Assembly: GCA_017554135.1 (NCBI GenBank)
Contig: JAFZIX010000040.1
Location: 1-17,657 of the forward strand
Source: Bacteroidales bacterium
Lineage (GTDB): Bacteria > Bacteroidota > Bacteroidia > Bacteroidales > UBA932
DNA length: 17,657 bases
Reading direction: 5' to 3'
The translations under genes were made by a program, and so were the position numbers. This document shows positions 7,342-15,776 of this stretch, piece by piece (position 1 is the stretch's first letter; each line of letters opens with the position of its first letter). The notes beneath the pieces are model-generated. The model searched no databases. It was given only the letters and a program-made list of their open reading frames with translations, and was not told where the DNA came from.

Positions 7342-10049
7342 TCAAAAGTCACTTTTGAGTTGCTTACGCTTATTTTACCCTGCTTTGCGGAATCTATTTT
7401 CTTTCCGGCAATGTTCAGGTTGATGAATTTAATTGCAGGCTCACTCTCCGCAAGGCCCTTGATGGAGGATTCCTTCGGGAAGGGCTTCTCGTAACTGCAA
7501 TCCCGTATCACGAGACCGGAGATGCTTCCGACCGGGGAATCCGCCTTGCGTTTCTTGACGGAAAATTCAAAACCGGTCATCTTTCCGTTCTCGGTATATT
7601 TCTCAAAACGGTTGTTGGTATAAAGCACGTTTTCCACGCTTGCGCCATCAGCCACATAAACGGCCATTCCTCGGTCGGACATCAGCACGTCGTTATTCTC
7701 GAACACTATGTTCTTCATTGCCGATCCGCGTGTCTCGGTGCCTATCTTGAGGGAGGATTTCTTTGTGATGAACACGCACCCGCGCACCACGATGCCGTCC
7801 ACATCGCCCAGATATCCGGAATAACCGGTGGTCTTGATGGCCACATTGTCGTCGGAGCAGCGTGCGAAGCAGTTCTCTATCAGCACGTTGGTGGAAGCAT
7901 CGGGATCGAAACCGTCGGTGTTGCTGATCTGCATGTCGTTGAGCAACTTGACATTGCGTATGGTGACATCGCGGCAGAGGAGTATCTGGCTGTTCCAGGA
8001 ACCAGGATCGCGGAGCATCACCCCCTCGATAAGTATGTCGGAGGAATTGATAGCCATCAAAAGCCGCATGCGGGCCTTGTCTTCAAAACTGTCGCGGAGC
8101 TGCCTTCCGCTGCCGTCTATCGCTCCCTGGCCGGTGATGCGGATATGTCTGGCATCCTTTATATTGATGAAGCGTTTGGTGGCCACGTCATCGCGGGATA
8201 CGAAGTATTCCCATGAGCCGGGATTGGCCTTTATTACCGCGTCTTTTTCCAGATGGATGCTGGCTCCCGAGGGGATGCTGAGTTGCTTGCACAGGTAGGT
8301 GCCGGCGGGGAATACAAGAGTCCTGCCGCTCCGGGCGCATTCATTGACGGCCTTCTGGACGATGCCGGTGACATCTTTCCGGCCGCTTGCATCGATCTTC
8401 TTGTAAGACATTATGCTCACCCCCTCCGGGCTTGCCGCGGGCTTGTCTGCGAAAAGATAGTATGATCTGCCGTCAGCATTCAGGCAATACTGCCCGTAGG
8501 AGGCCACTTCGAAACTGACCTTGCTCCCGTTGATGTGAGCCTTGACGCTTCTGGAATGCGGGCTCACATCCGCTTTCTTTACGGGGGAGCCGCAGTCTAT
8601 CTCTGCCACGAACGGCACTTCCCTGGAGGTAATGGCGTAACTGAAATCCATATAAGGCACCGGTTCCGGGCTTTCCCAGTCGAAGCCCTCGCAGTTCTCG
8701 AACACCACGTTGTCTATCCTGTGGTTCGCGTCCAGACCATCGATAACGCTGCGCCTGGGGAAGGGATAGTATGCCTTGCAGCCGCGGATGGTGACGCCGT
8801 CTATAGAGCCCTCTCCAAAGCGTTTGCTCACTTTGAAGTGGATGAGTTTGCGCTGGGAATCGGGCCAGTTCCGCTCAATCCTGTTATTTTCATAGAGTAT
8901 GTTGCTGAAGGCTGCACCGTCGTTGCAATAGAGGGCAAAGGCCCTGTCGCATTCCACTACGTCGTTATTCACGAAGCGAATATTGCGCATCGCCCTGGCC
9001 TTGGTCTCGGTGCCCACTTTAAGCGAGGACTTACGGGTGAGGAAGACACAGTCCTTCACCAGAATGTCGTCCACGTCCTTAAGCAGTCCGCCGTTGTTTG
9101 TGGATTTGACCGCGATGTTGTCGTCGGAGCAGTATGCGAAGCAGTGGTCTACCAGCACTTTGGTGGAAGAATCGGGATCGATGCCGTCGGTATTGGGCAC
9201 GTTAGGGTCGTTGATTATCTTCAGGTCTCGGAGAGTCACATTGTCGCTATGCAGGATGTGGGTGTTCCAGGCCGCGGGATTGCGCAGCACCAAACCTTCA
9301 ATAAGCACATTGGAAGAGTTCCGCACGCGGATCAGGTTGGAAGGCTTGCCCTGGGCGCGTAGCACCGTGCCGTTGCCGTCCAGGGTGCCTCTGCCGCGCA
9401 GGGAGATGTTGCTGCCTTCTATAAGGATCAGGCGGCTGAAGGTCATGCGTTCGCCGTTGTCGGAATAGGATTCCGGGCGATGCACCTTGTCCGCCTCAAG
9501 GCAACCCTCGTCGGCCGGGTAATCGGCCGGATTGCCGGATGCCCGGATAACGGCGTCCTTATCGATCCAGACATCTGTATTGCTGTGTATGGTAAGAGTT
9601 CCGGTGACATATTCTCCGGCAGGTATGACAAGTGTCTTGCCGCTGCCGGCAGCATTGTCCAGGGCCTGCTGCAGGTCCCGGAAATCAGTGGCGGACAGCA
9701 TGTTTTTCACAGGGGCTTTTTCCTCCTTGTCTATAAGGAAGAATATCCTCTGTGTGCCGTCCAGTCTTGCAACCCACCAGCCCGCCGAAGGCAAGGTGAA
9801 GGATGCGTTTTTCCCGGAAACGGAAACGGCCACGTTCGCCGACATCGGGCTGATTTCGCAGGATTTCAGCGCGTCGGGAGAGCCTATTACGACCTTCCTG
9901 GCCACGTTCCCTTCAAGCCTGATGTAAGTGATGTCCCTGAACTCCACCTGTTCAACCGGAGTCCCGTCCACGGACACATCGTAGTGTGCACCGGGGAGCG
10001 CAACTCCGGTGAAGAACAAGATGGATACTATACACAACAACCTTTTCAT
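7338..10049 (-). CDS. Tandem two-module GH28-like beta-helix glycoside hydrolase
   Basis: A 903-residue protein with a signal peptide (about 1-21). It holds two homologous units, each a small beta-sandwich plus a right-handed parallel beta-helix: sandwich 22-110 with helix 115-460, and sandwich 480-537 with helix 545-885. Single GH28 enzymes are usually about half this length. Module 1 has NTDGIDPD (286-293) and SDDN (308-311); module 2 has NTDGFDPD (710-717) and SDDN (732-735). These give the three GH28 catalytic-type aspartates (288/309/310 and 712/733/734) at identical spacing. The third GH28 motif, GHG, is absent from both; KSSLK-V/I-GTET (340-349, 764-773) stands there. Family placement is therefore GH28-like with possible affinity to other beta-helix families such as GH49. 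It probably hydrolyses an alpha-linked uronic acid or related glycan outside the cytoplasm. The ATG overlaps the GH2 stop (TAATG). Confidence 0.9.
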   Translation of the reverse strand: MKRLLCIVSILFFTGVALPGAHYDVSVDGTPVEQVEFRDITYIRLEGNVARKVVIGSPDALKSCEISPMSANVAVSVSGKNASFTLPSAGWWVARLDGTQRIFFLIDKEEKAPVKNMLSATDFRDLQQALDNAAGSGKTLVIPAGEYVTGTLTIHSNTDVWIDKDAVIRASGNPADYPADEGCLEADKVHRPESYSDNGERMTFSRLILIEGSNISLRGRGTLDGNGTVLRAQGKPSNLIRVRNSSNVLIEGLVLRNPAAWNTHILHSDNVTLRDLKIINDPNVPNTDGIDPDSSTKVLVDHCFAYCSDDNIAVKSTNNGGLLKDVDDILVKDCVFLTRKSSLKVGTETKARAMRNIRFVNNDVVECDRAFALYCNDGAAFSNILYENNRIERNWPDSQRKLIHFKVSKRFGEGSIDGVTIRGCKAYYPFPRRSVIDGLDANHRIDNVVFENCEGFDWESPEPVPYMDFSYAITSREVPFVAEIDCGSPVKKADVSPHSRSVKAHINGSKVSFEVASYGQYCLNADGRSYYLFADKPAASPEGVSIMSYKKIDASGRKDVTGIVQKAVNECARSGRTLVFPAGTYLCKQLSIPSGASIHLEKDAVIKANPGSWEYFVSRDDVATKRFINIKDARHIRITGQGAIDGSGRQLRDSFEDKARMRLLMAINSSDILIEGVMLRDPGSWNSQILLCRDVTIRNVKLLNDMQISNTDGFDPDASTNVLIENCFARCSDDNVAIKTTGYSGYLGDVDGIVVRGCVFITKKSSLKIGTETRGSAMKNIVFENNDVLMSDRGMAVYVADGASVENVLYTNNRFEKYTENGKMTGFEFSVKKRKADSPVGSISGLVIRDCSYEKPFPKESSIKGLAESEPAIKFINLNIAGKKIDSAKQGKISVSNSKVTFE
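7395..8570 (-). repeat. Second copy of duplicated sandwich plus beta-helix module
   Basis: This segment encodes residues about 494-885 of the twin GH28-like protein. It repeats the first copy motif by motif: DVSPHSRSV versus EISPMSANV, YYLFADK versus FFLIDKE, LVFPAGTY versus LVIPAGEY, IHLEKDAVIKA versus VWIDKDAVIRA, NTDGFDPD versus NTDGIDPD, CSDDNVAIK versus CSDDNIAVK. The offset is 424-429 residues. The copies are clearly diverged, so the duplication looks old. Confidence 0.85.
8640..9857 (-). repeat. First copy of duplicated sandwich plus beta-helix module
   Basis: This segment encodes residues about 65-470 of the twin GH28-like protein and pairs with the copy at 7395-8570. The shared region starts in the small N-terminal beta-sandwich, so the whole sandwich plus helix unit was duplicated, not only the catalytic helix. 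Confidence 0.85.
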
Positions 10050-13000
10050 TATAGTTTCTTTTCCAGAGGGCGGTCTGTTTTAAGTATAGCCGCAGGCTCG
10101 GGAAGCAGGATGACGCTCCCGGCTTTCACGGTGTAGTAGTCTGTGCGGACCTTGGTCTTCTTGTCCCTGACGCTCTTGTATGTGATGCCGGGATTGATGG
10201 CCGTGGCGAATTTGTATACTTTCTTCCAGGCATCCTTTCCCAGACGCACATCGGGATAGCTGCCTGCGTAGAGGTCTTTCAATTGGCTCTTTTCTTCCAC
10301 CTTGAGCACCTTTCCGCCTGCGGGTATGCGGTCCAGGGTATTGCATACGGAAAGATAATTCCTGTCTTTTCCGTCCCGCACTATGGTGCGCGCAAAGTGA
10401 TCCGTCAGGGATGCCTTGTATTCTTCCCCTACCTGCAGCATGTCAACGTGGTCCGTTATGGCCTTGCAGGTGTTGAACTGGCGGGCGAGGAAGTTGTAGT
10501 CATCCGCCACTATATAGCCCCTGTCGCCGGTGTAGCGGGCGGTGGAATTCAGGATATTGCAGAACGCATCCAGCATATATCCGTATCCGGGCTCGCTGCC
10601 GGTGATTCCGACGTTACTGTCTTTTATGAACCGGTCTGTCAGAGCGCGGAATTCTTCCGCCTTCGAGGCGGGGAAGGATATCTCGCCCTGGTATTCCGCC
10701 ATTATCTGGGGAGCCTTCACGAAGTTGGCCTCTTCCAGATTGATGCGTACGGGCTGCCTGCCTGCCGGATTCAGTGCCGGCTCATCTATGCCGCGGACCT
10801 TTTCTTCCGTGAATGCATAAGAGGGGATGGTGACGCTGGCGCCCTTCAGGCCGACGGAACTGACGCTGACGGTGACCTGCCCGGGCTCTCCGGTGGATCG
10901 CAGGAGATTCGTTACGGGTGCGTCGATATACATGGTCCCCTCGAATTCTTCGTGCTTGTCCCTGTCGCTGATATAAATGTCGGGGCCTACCAGGGTGGCG
11001 GGGCCCTCCACCTGGAACTGCAGGGTGTTGTTTGCGCCGTACACGTGGTTGCCGCCGGCATCAACTATATCCACCTTGACCTCCAGGATATTGTCCTTGC
11101 TGGCGTACATGCTGGAATGGGAAGGAACGATAGTCAGTGCCGCCGGAGCGCCGGCCATCATCACCCTGTCGGTGACAACGGTGCCGTTGGCGTGGGTGGC
11201 GACCGCCTTGATTTCTCCCCTGCATATCTCCACGTTGTGGAATTCCACGCAGAAGTCATTGGATACGGAAGGTCTGGCTTCGCCGATCTTCTTTCCGTTG
11301 ACATAGAGTTCCACGAGTTTGCAGTTGGAGTCGATGGTGATCATCTTTTTCTGCCCGAGATAGCGCTCCCTCCAGAAATGAGGCTGGATATGCACCATGG
11401 GGGTGCGGGAGAAGTTCGCCTGCCAGAGATAATAGATGTATTTCGGGGTCCTCCAACTGTCTACCCAGCCTTTGGGGTTGACGTGCTTGAGAGGGGCGTC
11501 GGTGTATTCGCGGTCCGCGCCGTGGTCGGCATAGAGCCATACAGTGCCGTTGTGCTCGCTGATGGGGCGTTTTCCGTCTCTGGAAACCCTGTGCTGCCAG
11601 TACTCGGTGCCGGCCCACTGCCCGTCGGAGGGTTCGTGGTCGGAATCATCCTTATCGTACCATCCCTTGATGGTGCAGCGCAGATAACTCTCCACCGGCA
11701 TTTCCTTGTCGGTGTGGCGGCAGAATTCCGGGTTGTACGAGTCGTTATATGGCTGGCGGACAGTAATTATCCTGGTCTGGTCTTCTTCGTGGGCGAAGCG
11801 GGAGTCGCAGGCATCGTTGGTCTCGTTGCCCATGCTCCAGATGACTATGCACGGATGATTCCTGTCCCGGCGTATCATCTCACGGCAGTTCTGCTCCTGC
11901 ACGGCATCGCTGAAGTCCTGGTTCTTGATGTTCGGGAGTTCTTCGTTGATGCAGATGCCGTTATGGTCCATGAATGCGTAAACTGAGGGATCGTTGGGAT
12001 AGTGGGCGGTGCGCATGTAATTGATGTCCAGCCCGTGTTTCATATCCTCCATATCCTTCTGCGCAATCCACTTCGGGAAGGCCTGGCCGAGCCATACGTA
12101 TTCCTCATGCCGGTTGATCCCGTGCAGGTGGATGGGCTTTCCGTTAAGTACCAGGCGGTGGATGTCGTAGTCCCATTCCACTGTCCGGATACCGAATTCG
12201 GTGGTGTATCGGTCTGCTACCTTTCCGTCTACCACGACCTCGCTGATTGCGGTGTAAAGGCCCGGAGTATCCGGAGTCCAGAGTGCGGGCTTCTTGATGC
12301 CCTTGAAAACGTGGCAGAAACTTGCCAGTGTGCCGGCGGACAGAAGTTTGGACTCTTCGTCTGAAGCCACTTTTTTATTGTCGGGGGAGTAGATGATTGT
12401 GCGTAGTTGCGCTTTCACATCGGCCTTGCCCTGATTCCACACGTAGGTGGTAACTTCCACATCAGCCTTCGACTGGCTGGCCTTCAAAGTCTTGATGAAG
12501 GTGCCGCCCTCATGCTTGTATGAGCCCTGGAAGGGAATATTCACCGGGTCGGTGACAACTATCCTCACGTCGCGCGTGATGCCGCCGTATACCGCCCAGT
12601 TGCCCGCATTCATAGGTGGAATGCGGTATTTGTCGTTGAGAGAGTTGTTCACCGCTATAACCAGCACGTTGTCTTCGCCGAAGCGTACTGCGTCGGTCGC
12701 ATCGGCATAGAAACTCGTGAATCCGCCTTTGTGCGTGTCGAGAAGGGTGCCGTTCAGGTAGATCTCGGAGTATTTCTGCACCCCGTCGAACTCGAAACGC
12801 ACCCGCTTCCCTTCAAGTTCCCTGCCTATCACTATATGCTTGCGGTACCATCCCCAGCCATTCCACCAGTAGGGACTGTCCGTGGCGGCCACATTCCTTA
12901 TATAGGGATGCAGTTCGTGGGTGGTCTCGTAGGTCTGCCAGGTATGGGGGAGGGCTATCTCGCTCCAGGAAGAGTCGTCAAATCCGGGCTTTTCGTAAAT

Positions 13001-13147
13001 GCCCTGGGTTTTCTTCTCTTCGGGGAAATAATTGAAAGTCCATTCCCTGTTGATGGTCTTGACCACGCGGGGCTCTTCTGCAGGGCCACCGACCTGGCCC
13101 TGCAGAGTGAGCGCGATTAGAAAAGTTATAGCAAGAGTGAAACTCAT
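10049..13147 (-). CDS. Glycoside hydrolase family 2 (beta-galactosidase/beta-glucuronidase-like)
   Basis: A 1032-residue protein with a signal peptide (1-17) and the classical GH2 order: sugar-binding jelly-roll about 30-200 (LPHTWQ, YWWNGWGWYRK, FDGVQKYSEIYLNG, GGITRDVRI), Ig-like domain about 215-325 (PALWTPDTPGLY), then a TIM barrel about 330-600 with LNGKPIHLHGINRHE, MRTAHYPND and the acid/base signature RNHPCIVIWSMGNE (Glu442). The likely nucleophile is Glu531 in RPISEHNG, an atypical setting compared with the usual EYG or EYAH. Ig-like domains follow (about 605-780), then an extra region 790-1032 that I cannot assign, making the protein longer than simple GH2 glucuronidases. The enzyme would remove a terminal beta-linked sugar (galactose, glucuronate or similar) from oligosaccharides. 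It starts 6 nt after the preceding stop, with no Shine-Dalgarno sequence. Confidence 0.93.
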   Translation of the reverse strand: MSFTLAITFLIALTLQGQVGGPAEEPRVVKTINREWTFNYFPEEKKTQGIYEKPGFDDSSWSEIALPHTWQTYETTHELHPYIRNVAATDSPYWWNGWGWYRKHIVIGRELEGKRVRFEFDGVQKYSEIYLNGTLLDTHKGGFTSFYADATDAVRFGEDNVLVIAVNNSLNDKYRIPPMNAGNWAVYGGITRDVRIVVTDPVNIPFQGSYKHEGGTFIKTLKASQSKADVEVTTYVWNQGKADVKAQLRTIIYSPDNKKVASDEESKLLSAGTLASFCHVFKGIKKPALWTPDTPGLYTAISEVVVDGKVADRYTTEFGIRTVEWDYDIHRLVLNGKPIHLHGINRHEEYVWLGQAFPKWIAQKDMEDMKHGLDINYMRTAHYPNDPSVYAFMDHNGICINEELPNIKNQDFSDAVQEQNCREMIRRDRNHPCIVIWSMGNETNDACDSRFAHEEDQTRIITVRQPYNDSYNPEFCRHTDKEMPVESYLRCTIKGWYDKDDSDHEPSDGQWAGTEYWQHRVSRDGKRPISEHNGTVWLYADHGADREYTDAPLKHVNPKGWVDSWRTPKYIYYLWQANFSRTPMVHIQPHFWRERYLGQKKMITIDSNCKLVELYVNGKKIGEARPSVSNDFCVEFHNVEICRGEIKAVATHANGTVVTDRVMMAGAPAALTIVPSHSSMYASKDNILEVKVDIVDAGGNHVYGANNTLQFQVEGPATLVGPDIYISDRDKHEEFEGTMYIDAPVTNLLRSTGEPGQVTVSVSSVGLKGASVTIPSYAFTEEKVRGIDEPALNPAGRQPVRINLEEANFVKAPQIMAEYQGEISFPASKAEEFRALTDRFIKDSNVGITGSEPGYGYMLDAFCNILNSTARYTGDRGYIVADDYNFLARQFNTCKAITDHVDMLQVGEEYKASLTDHFARTIVRDGKDRNYLSVCNTLDRIPAGGKVLKVEEKSQLKDLYAGSYPDVRLGKDAWKKVYKFATAINPGITYKSVRDKKTKVRTDYYTVKAGSVILLPEPAAILKTDRPLEKKL

Positions 13148-13153
13148 GGTATT

Positions 13154-14203
13154 TTATTCAACGTCCATTACGACACGGAATCCGATTTCCTCCGAACGGG
13201 TTCCGGGATGGATTTTCAGTCGCATGGTGGTTTTTACTGCATATTCGGGCCTGTTCCAGGAACCGCCGCGCAGGACCTTCATGGTGCCGGTGGCGGGGCC
13301 TTTCGGCGCCTCGACTATGGGAACGGCATTCACGGTGATGTTCTTGCCTTCTTCGCCGACCACTATGGTGTCGGTGTCGACGGGAGCGATACCTTTCTGG
13401 CAATCCTCATAATAAGTAGGGGAGTACCAGTCGGAGCACCATTCCATCACGTTGCCGCACATGTCGGTGAGGCCGAGGGCGTTGTAGGGAGTGGTCTTGC
13501 CGTCTTTCATCTCGCCGCAGCGATGGGCCATCAGGCCGGTGCGGAAGACATTTTCGCCGGTGGCGGTGGTAATCTGCTTTACGGTGTCGGCGCCGTAGGT
13601 GGGAACCTTGGAGTTGAAGAACCATGCAGCCTTGTTCGATGTGCCGTTGCTGCTATAGGAAAGGCACCTGTTGCCTTCGGTGGCATCGGTGACAGCCTTT
13701 GCCGCGAGTTCCCATTCTGCTTCGGTAGGGAGGCGTCCGCCAAGCCAGCGGGCGAAGGCATCGGCTTCTTTCCAGGCGACGTTCACTACCGGGAAATCCT
13801 TGCGGGATTCTCCGCGCCAGTTGGTCCATCCCCAGAAGGGTTCTGCGGGCATGGAAACACCGGGATTAGCCTGGACGAACTGCTCGAACTGCTCGACAGT
13901 CACGTTCGCGACCATCATCTTGATATGTGATTTGGGTTTGACGTAATGCAGGGGTAGCTGGTCTTCGAGGGTGGTGGAAGACTGCACGCTCACGCCCATG
14001 GCAGCGATGGTTTCACCGAAATCGATTTCAACCCAGTCCGTGGCGGGAACAACGGTATATGGATCCGCCACAGTCGCGCTGATCTTGATATCGGGGATAT
14101 CGCTGACTGCATCCTCGTTGTCATAGAGAGATATGGGGTTCTCTTTATTGCAGGCCACCATTGCGGCGGCGATGCCCAGTATAAGGAAAAACTTTGTCTT
14201 CAT
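13154..14203 (-). CDS. SUMF1/FGE-fold lipoprotein lacking the catalytic cysteines
   Basis: A 349-residue protein with a lipoprotein signal (AAAMVAC, Cys18). Residues 25-95 are a linker or small beta domain. Residues 97-347 carry the formylglycine-generating-enzyme (SUMF1) pattern: VTVEQFEQFV (101-110), FPVVNVAW (137-144), ADAFARWLGGRLPTEAEWE (147-165), GLTDMCGNVMEWCSDWY (244-260), LRGGSWNR (311-318) and IGFRVV (340-345). In active FGE the Cys pair follows GGS (GGSxxCxxxxC); here those positions are Arg318 and Val323, so aerobic formylglycine formation is unlikely. No sulfatase is encoded in the window. The fold is C-type-lectin-like and is reused in Bacteroidota surface proteins. Placed straight after SusD, where SusE or SGBP genes usually sit, it is best read as a surface glycan-binding lipoprotein; that function is inferred. 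Confidence 0.88.
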   Translation of the reverse strand: MKTKFFLILGIAAAMVACNKENPISLYDNEDAVSDIPDIKISATVADPYTVVPATDWVEIDFGETIAAMGVSVQSSTTLEDQLPLHYVKPKSHIKMMVANVTVEQFEQFVQANPGVSMPAEPFWGWTNWRGESRKDFPVVNVAWKEADAFARWLGGRLPTEAEWELAAKAVTDATEGNRCLSYSSNGTSNKAAWFFNSKVPTYGADTVKQITTATGENVFRTGLMAHRCGEMKDGKTTPYNALGLTDMCGNVMEWCSDWYSPTYYEDCQKGIAPVDTDTIVVGEEGKNITVNAVPIVEAPKGPATGTMKVLRGGSWNRPEYAVKTTMRLKIHPGTRSEEIGFRVVMDVE

Positions 14204-14207
14204 AATA

Positions 14208-15770
14208 TTAATTCCAGTCAGGGTTCTGGGTCAGTTTCGGGTTGTTGATTCTCTCGTCGGCAGGAATGGGCAGGAGCAGATGCTTGGGCTGGGCATTCTT
14301 TGAAACGGAGAAGAACGGAATAGAGATGGCTACGGTCTTCTTGCCGGTAGGAGGGTTGATGAACTGCTCTGTGCCTGCTGCGAGGGCCAGTGCTGCTAGT
14401 TCGGTGTTGAAATCGTTCATCACCTGCAGATAAGTGCCTGTCCTGCGAAGATCGTAGAGCCGGTATGCACCTTCGCCGGCGAATTCAAGCCTGCGTTCGA
14501 GCATGATTGCGTCGATGAGGTTGTCTCCGGAGAGGCTGGCATCCAGGGGAGCGAGGCCTGCGCGTGCACGCACCACATCGGTAAGGCTGCGGGCCATGGC
14601 GTTGTTGCTCAGGCGTGCATAGGCCTCCGCGAGGGTGAGGTAGGCATCCGCAGTGCGGAGGAGGATGACGTTTGCACCGGCAAGGTTCTGGTTGAGCGTC
14701 TGCACGTCATAACCCTTCATGAACTGGGGCCTGTTGCCGCTCGAGAACTGGAATCCTTCCAGATACCTCATATCGCTCTGGCTGTAGCAGTGAATCAGGT
14801 TATAAGTGGGGATGTAACTCTGGTATCCGTTGGTTGAGCCGACAATGGTCTCTCCGCTGGGGCCCTTCAGCGCCGACGGGGCGACTTCCCTGTGCCAGGT
14901 GTTGTTAAGATTGGTTACACCTTCAGCCTCTATCTCCCAGAGAACTTCCTTCTTGCGCTCGGGGAGAGTTTCATAGCGGGTGTCGAAGATGTAGTTGAAG
15001 TGGGAGCAGAGGCCCCAGTTATCCTTGGGAGTGCTGCCGTCCATGAAGTAAGACAGCGTCTCGATCACTTCTTCCCACTGTCCGCGGGTCTGATATACCT
15101 TTGCAAGCAATGTTTTCGCTGCGGCGCGGGAAATGGTGAGCGAGTAGTTGATACCGCTCTGCACGGATATGGCCGAAGGTGTTTCATCGAGATATGTCGA
15201 TGCCTGCTCCAGCTCGGCGATAACGAAAGACAACACGTCGTTCTTGTTTGAACGCAAGGGGAGGATATTGTCTTTGGCGATATTATAGACCGGCTTGGTG
15301 ACGAGCGGAACATCTCCCCAGAGCATCACGAGGTTGTAGTATGCCCACGCCCTCATGAACTGGCTTTCTGCGATGATGTTCTTGGTGTTGGCAGCGCTGA
15401 GCCCGGGATTCTTCTCGAGCTGGTCGATGAGGATGTTGCACTGTTCGATAAGCGCGTAGAACTTGCCCCAGACGCTCTTGACCAGCGAATTGGTGCTGTT
15501 CAGGGTAAGGTAGGCAACTCCCTTGCGGGCTATATTGGTGGATGTGTAGTCGATATCGTCCGTCATTGTATCCGTCAGATACATGAAGTCGGTGCCGAAT
15601 ACCGTATTCTTGACCTGATAGTAGCAACCGTACAGATAAAGAAGAACCTCCTCCTCGTTGTTGAAATACTCATCCATGGGGTACTTCGTCGCAGGCTCTT
15701 CCTTCAGGAAAGCCTCGCAGGACGAAAACGCGACCAGGGAAATAACCAGTAGTATGATATACTTCTTCAT
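14208..15770 (-). CDS. susD: SusD/RagB-family outer-membrane nutrient-binding lipoprotein
   Basis: A 520-residue protein, the usual SusD length, with a lipoprotein signal (AFSSC, Cys18). The N-terminal helical TPR part includes AESQFMRAWAYYNLVMLWGDVP (134-155), the classic SusD signature. The C-terminal part shows LLRTADAYLTLAEAYAR (370-386), VRARAGL (400-406), LERRLEFAGEGAYRLYDLRR (424-443) and the closing LLPIPADERINNPKLTQNP (498-517). SusD proteins cap the SusC barrel at the cell surface and deliver oligosaccharides to it. The gene begins 6 nt after the SusC stop, as expected for the pair. The symbol is at family level and does not imply starch as substrate. Confidence 0.97.
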   Translation of the reverse strand: MKKYIILLVISLVAFSSCEAFLKEEPATKYPMDEYFNNEEEVLLYLYGCYYQVKNTVFGTDFMYLTDTMTDDIDYTSTNIARKGVAYLTLNSTNSLVKSVWGKFYALIEQCNILIDQLEKNPGLSAANTKNIIAESQFMRAWAYYNLVMLWGDVPLVTKPVYNIAKDNILPLRSNKNDVLSFVIAELEQASTYLDETPSAISVQSGINYSLTISRAAAKTLLAKVYQTRGQWEEVIETLSYFMDGSTPKDNWGLCSHFNYIFDTRYETLPERKKEVLWEIEAEGVTNLNNTWHREVAPSALKGPSGETIVGSTNGYQSYIPTYNLIHCYSQSDMRYLEGFQFSSGNRPQFMKGYDVQTLNQNLAGANVILLRTADAYLTLAEAYARLSNNAMARSLTDVVRARAGLAPLDASLSGDNLIDAIMLERRLEFAGEGAYRLYDLRRTGTYLQVMNDFNTELAALALAAGTEQFINPPTGKKTVAISIPFFSVSKNAQPKHLLLPIPADERINNPKLTQNPDWN

Positions 15771-15776
15771 AGTGCT

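Noticed and set aside
8535..9362. Plus-strand open frame of 275 codons opposite the twin GH28-like gene
   Set aside because: It overlaps the first beta-helix catalytic region on the other strand and is explained by codon bias; no independent coding evidence.
10283..11986. Long plus-strand open frame (567 codons) antisense to the GH2 gene
   Set aside because: It lies wholly inside the GH2 coding sequence, which has intact catalytic motifs. Its translation is low-complexity Gly/Val/Asp/His-rich with no domain, as expected of a shadow frame in moderately GC-rich DNA.
13154..14203. Active sulfatase-maturing formylglycine-generating enzyme
   Set aside because: Both catalytic cysteine positions after the GGS motif are non-Cys, the protein is a lipoprotein, and no sulfatase is present in the window.
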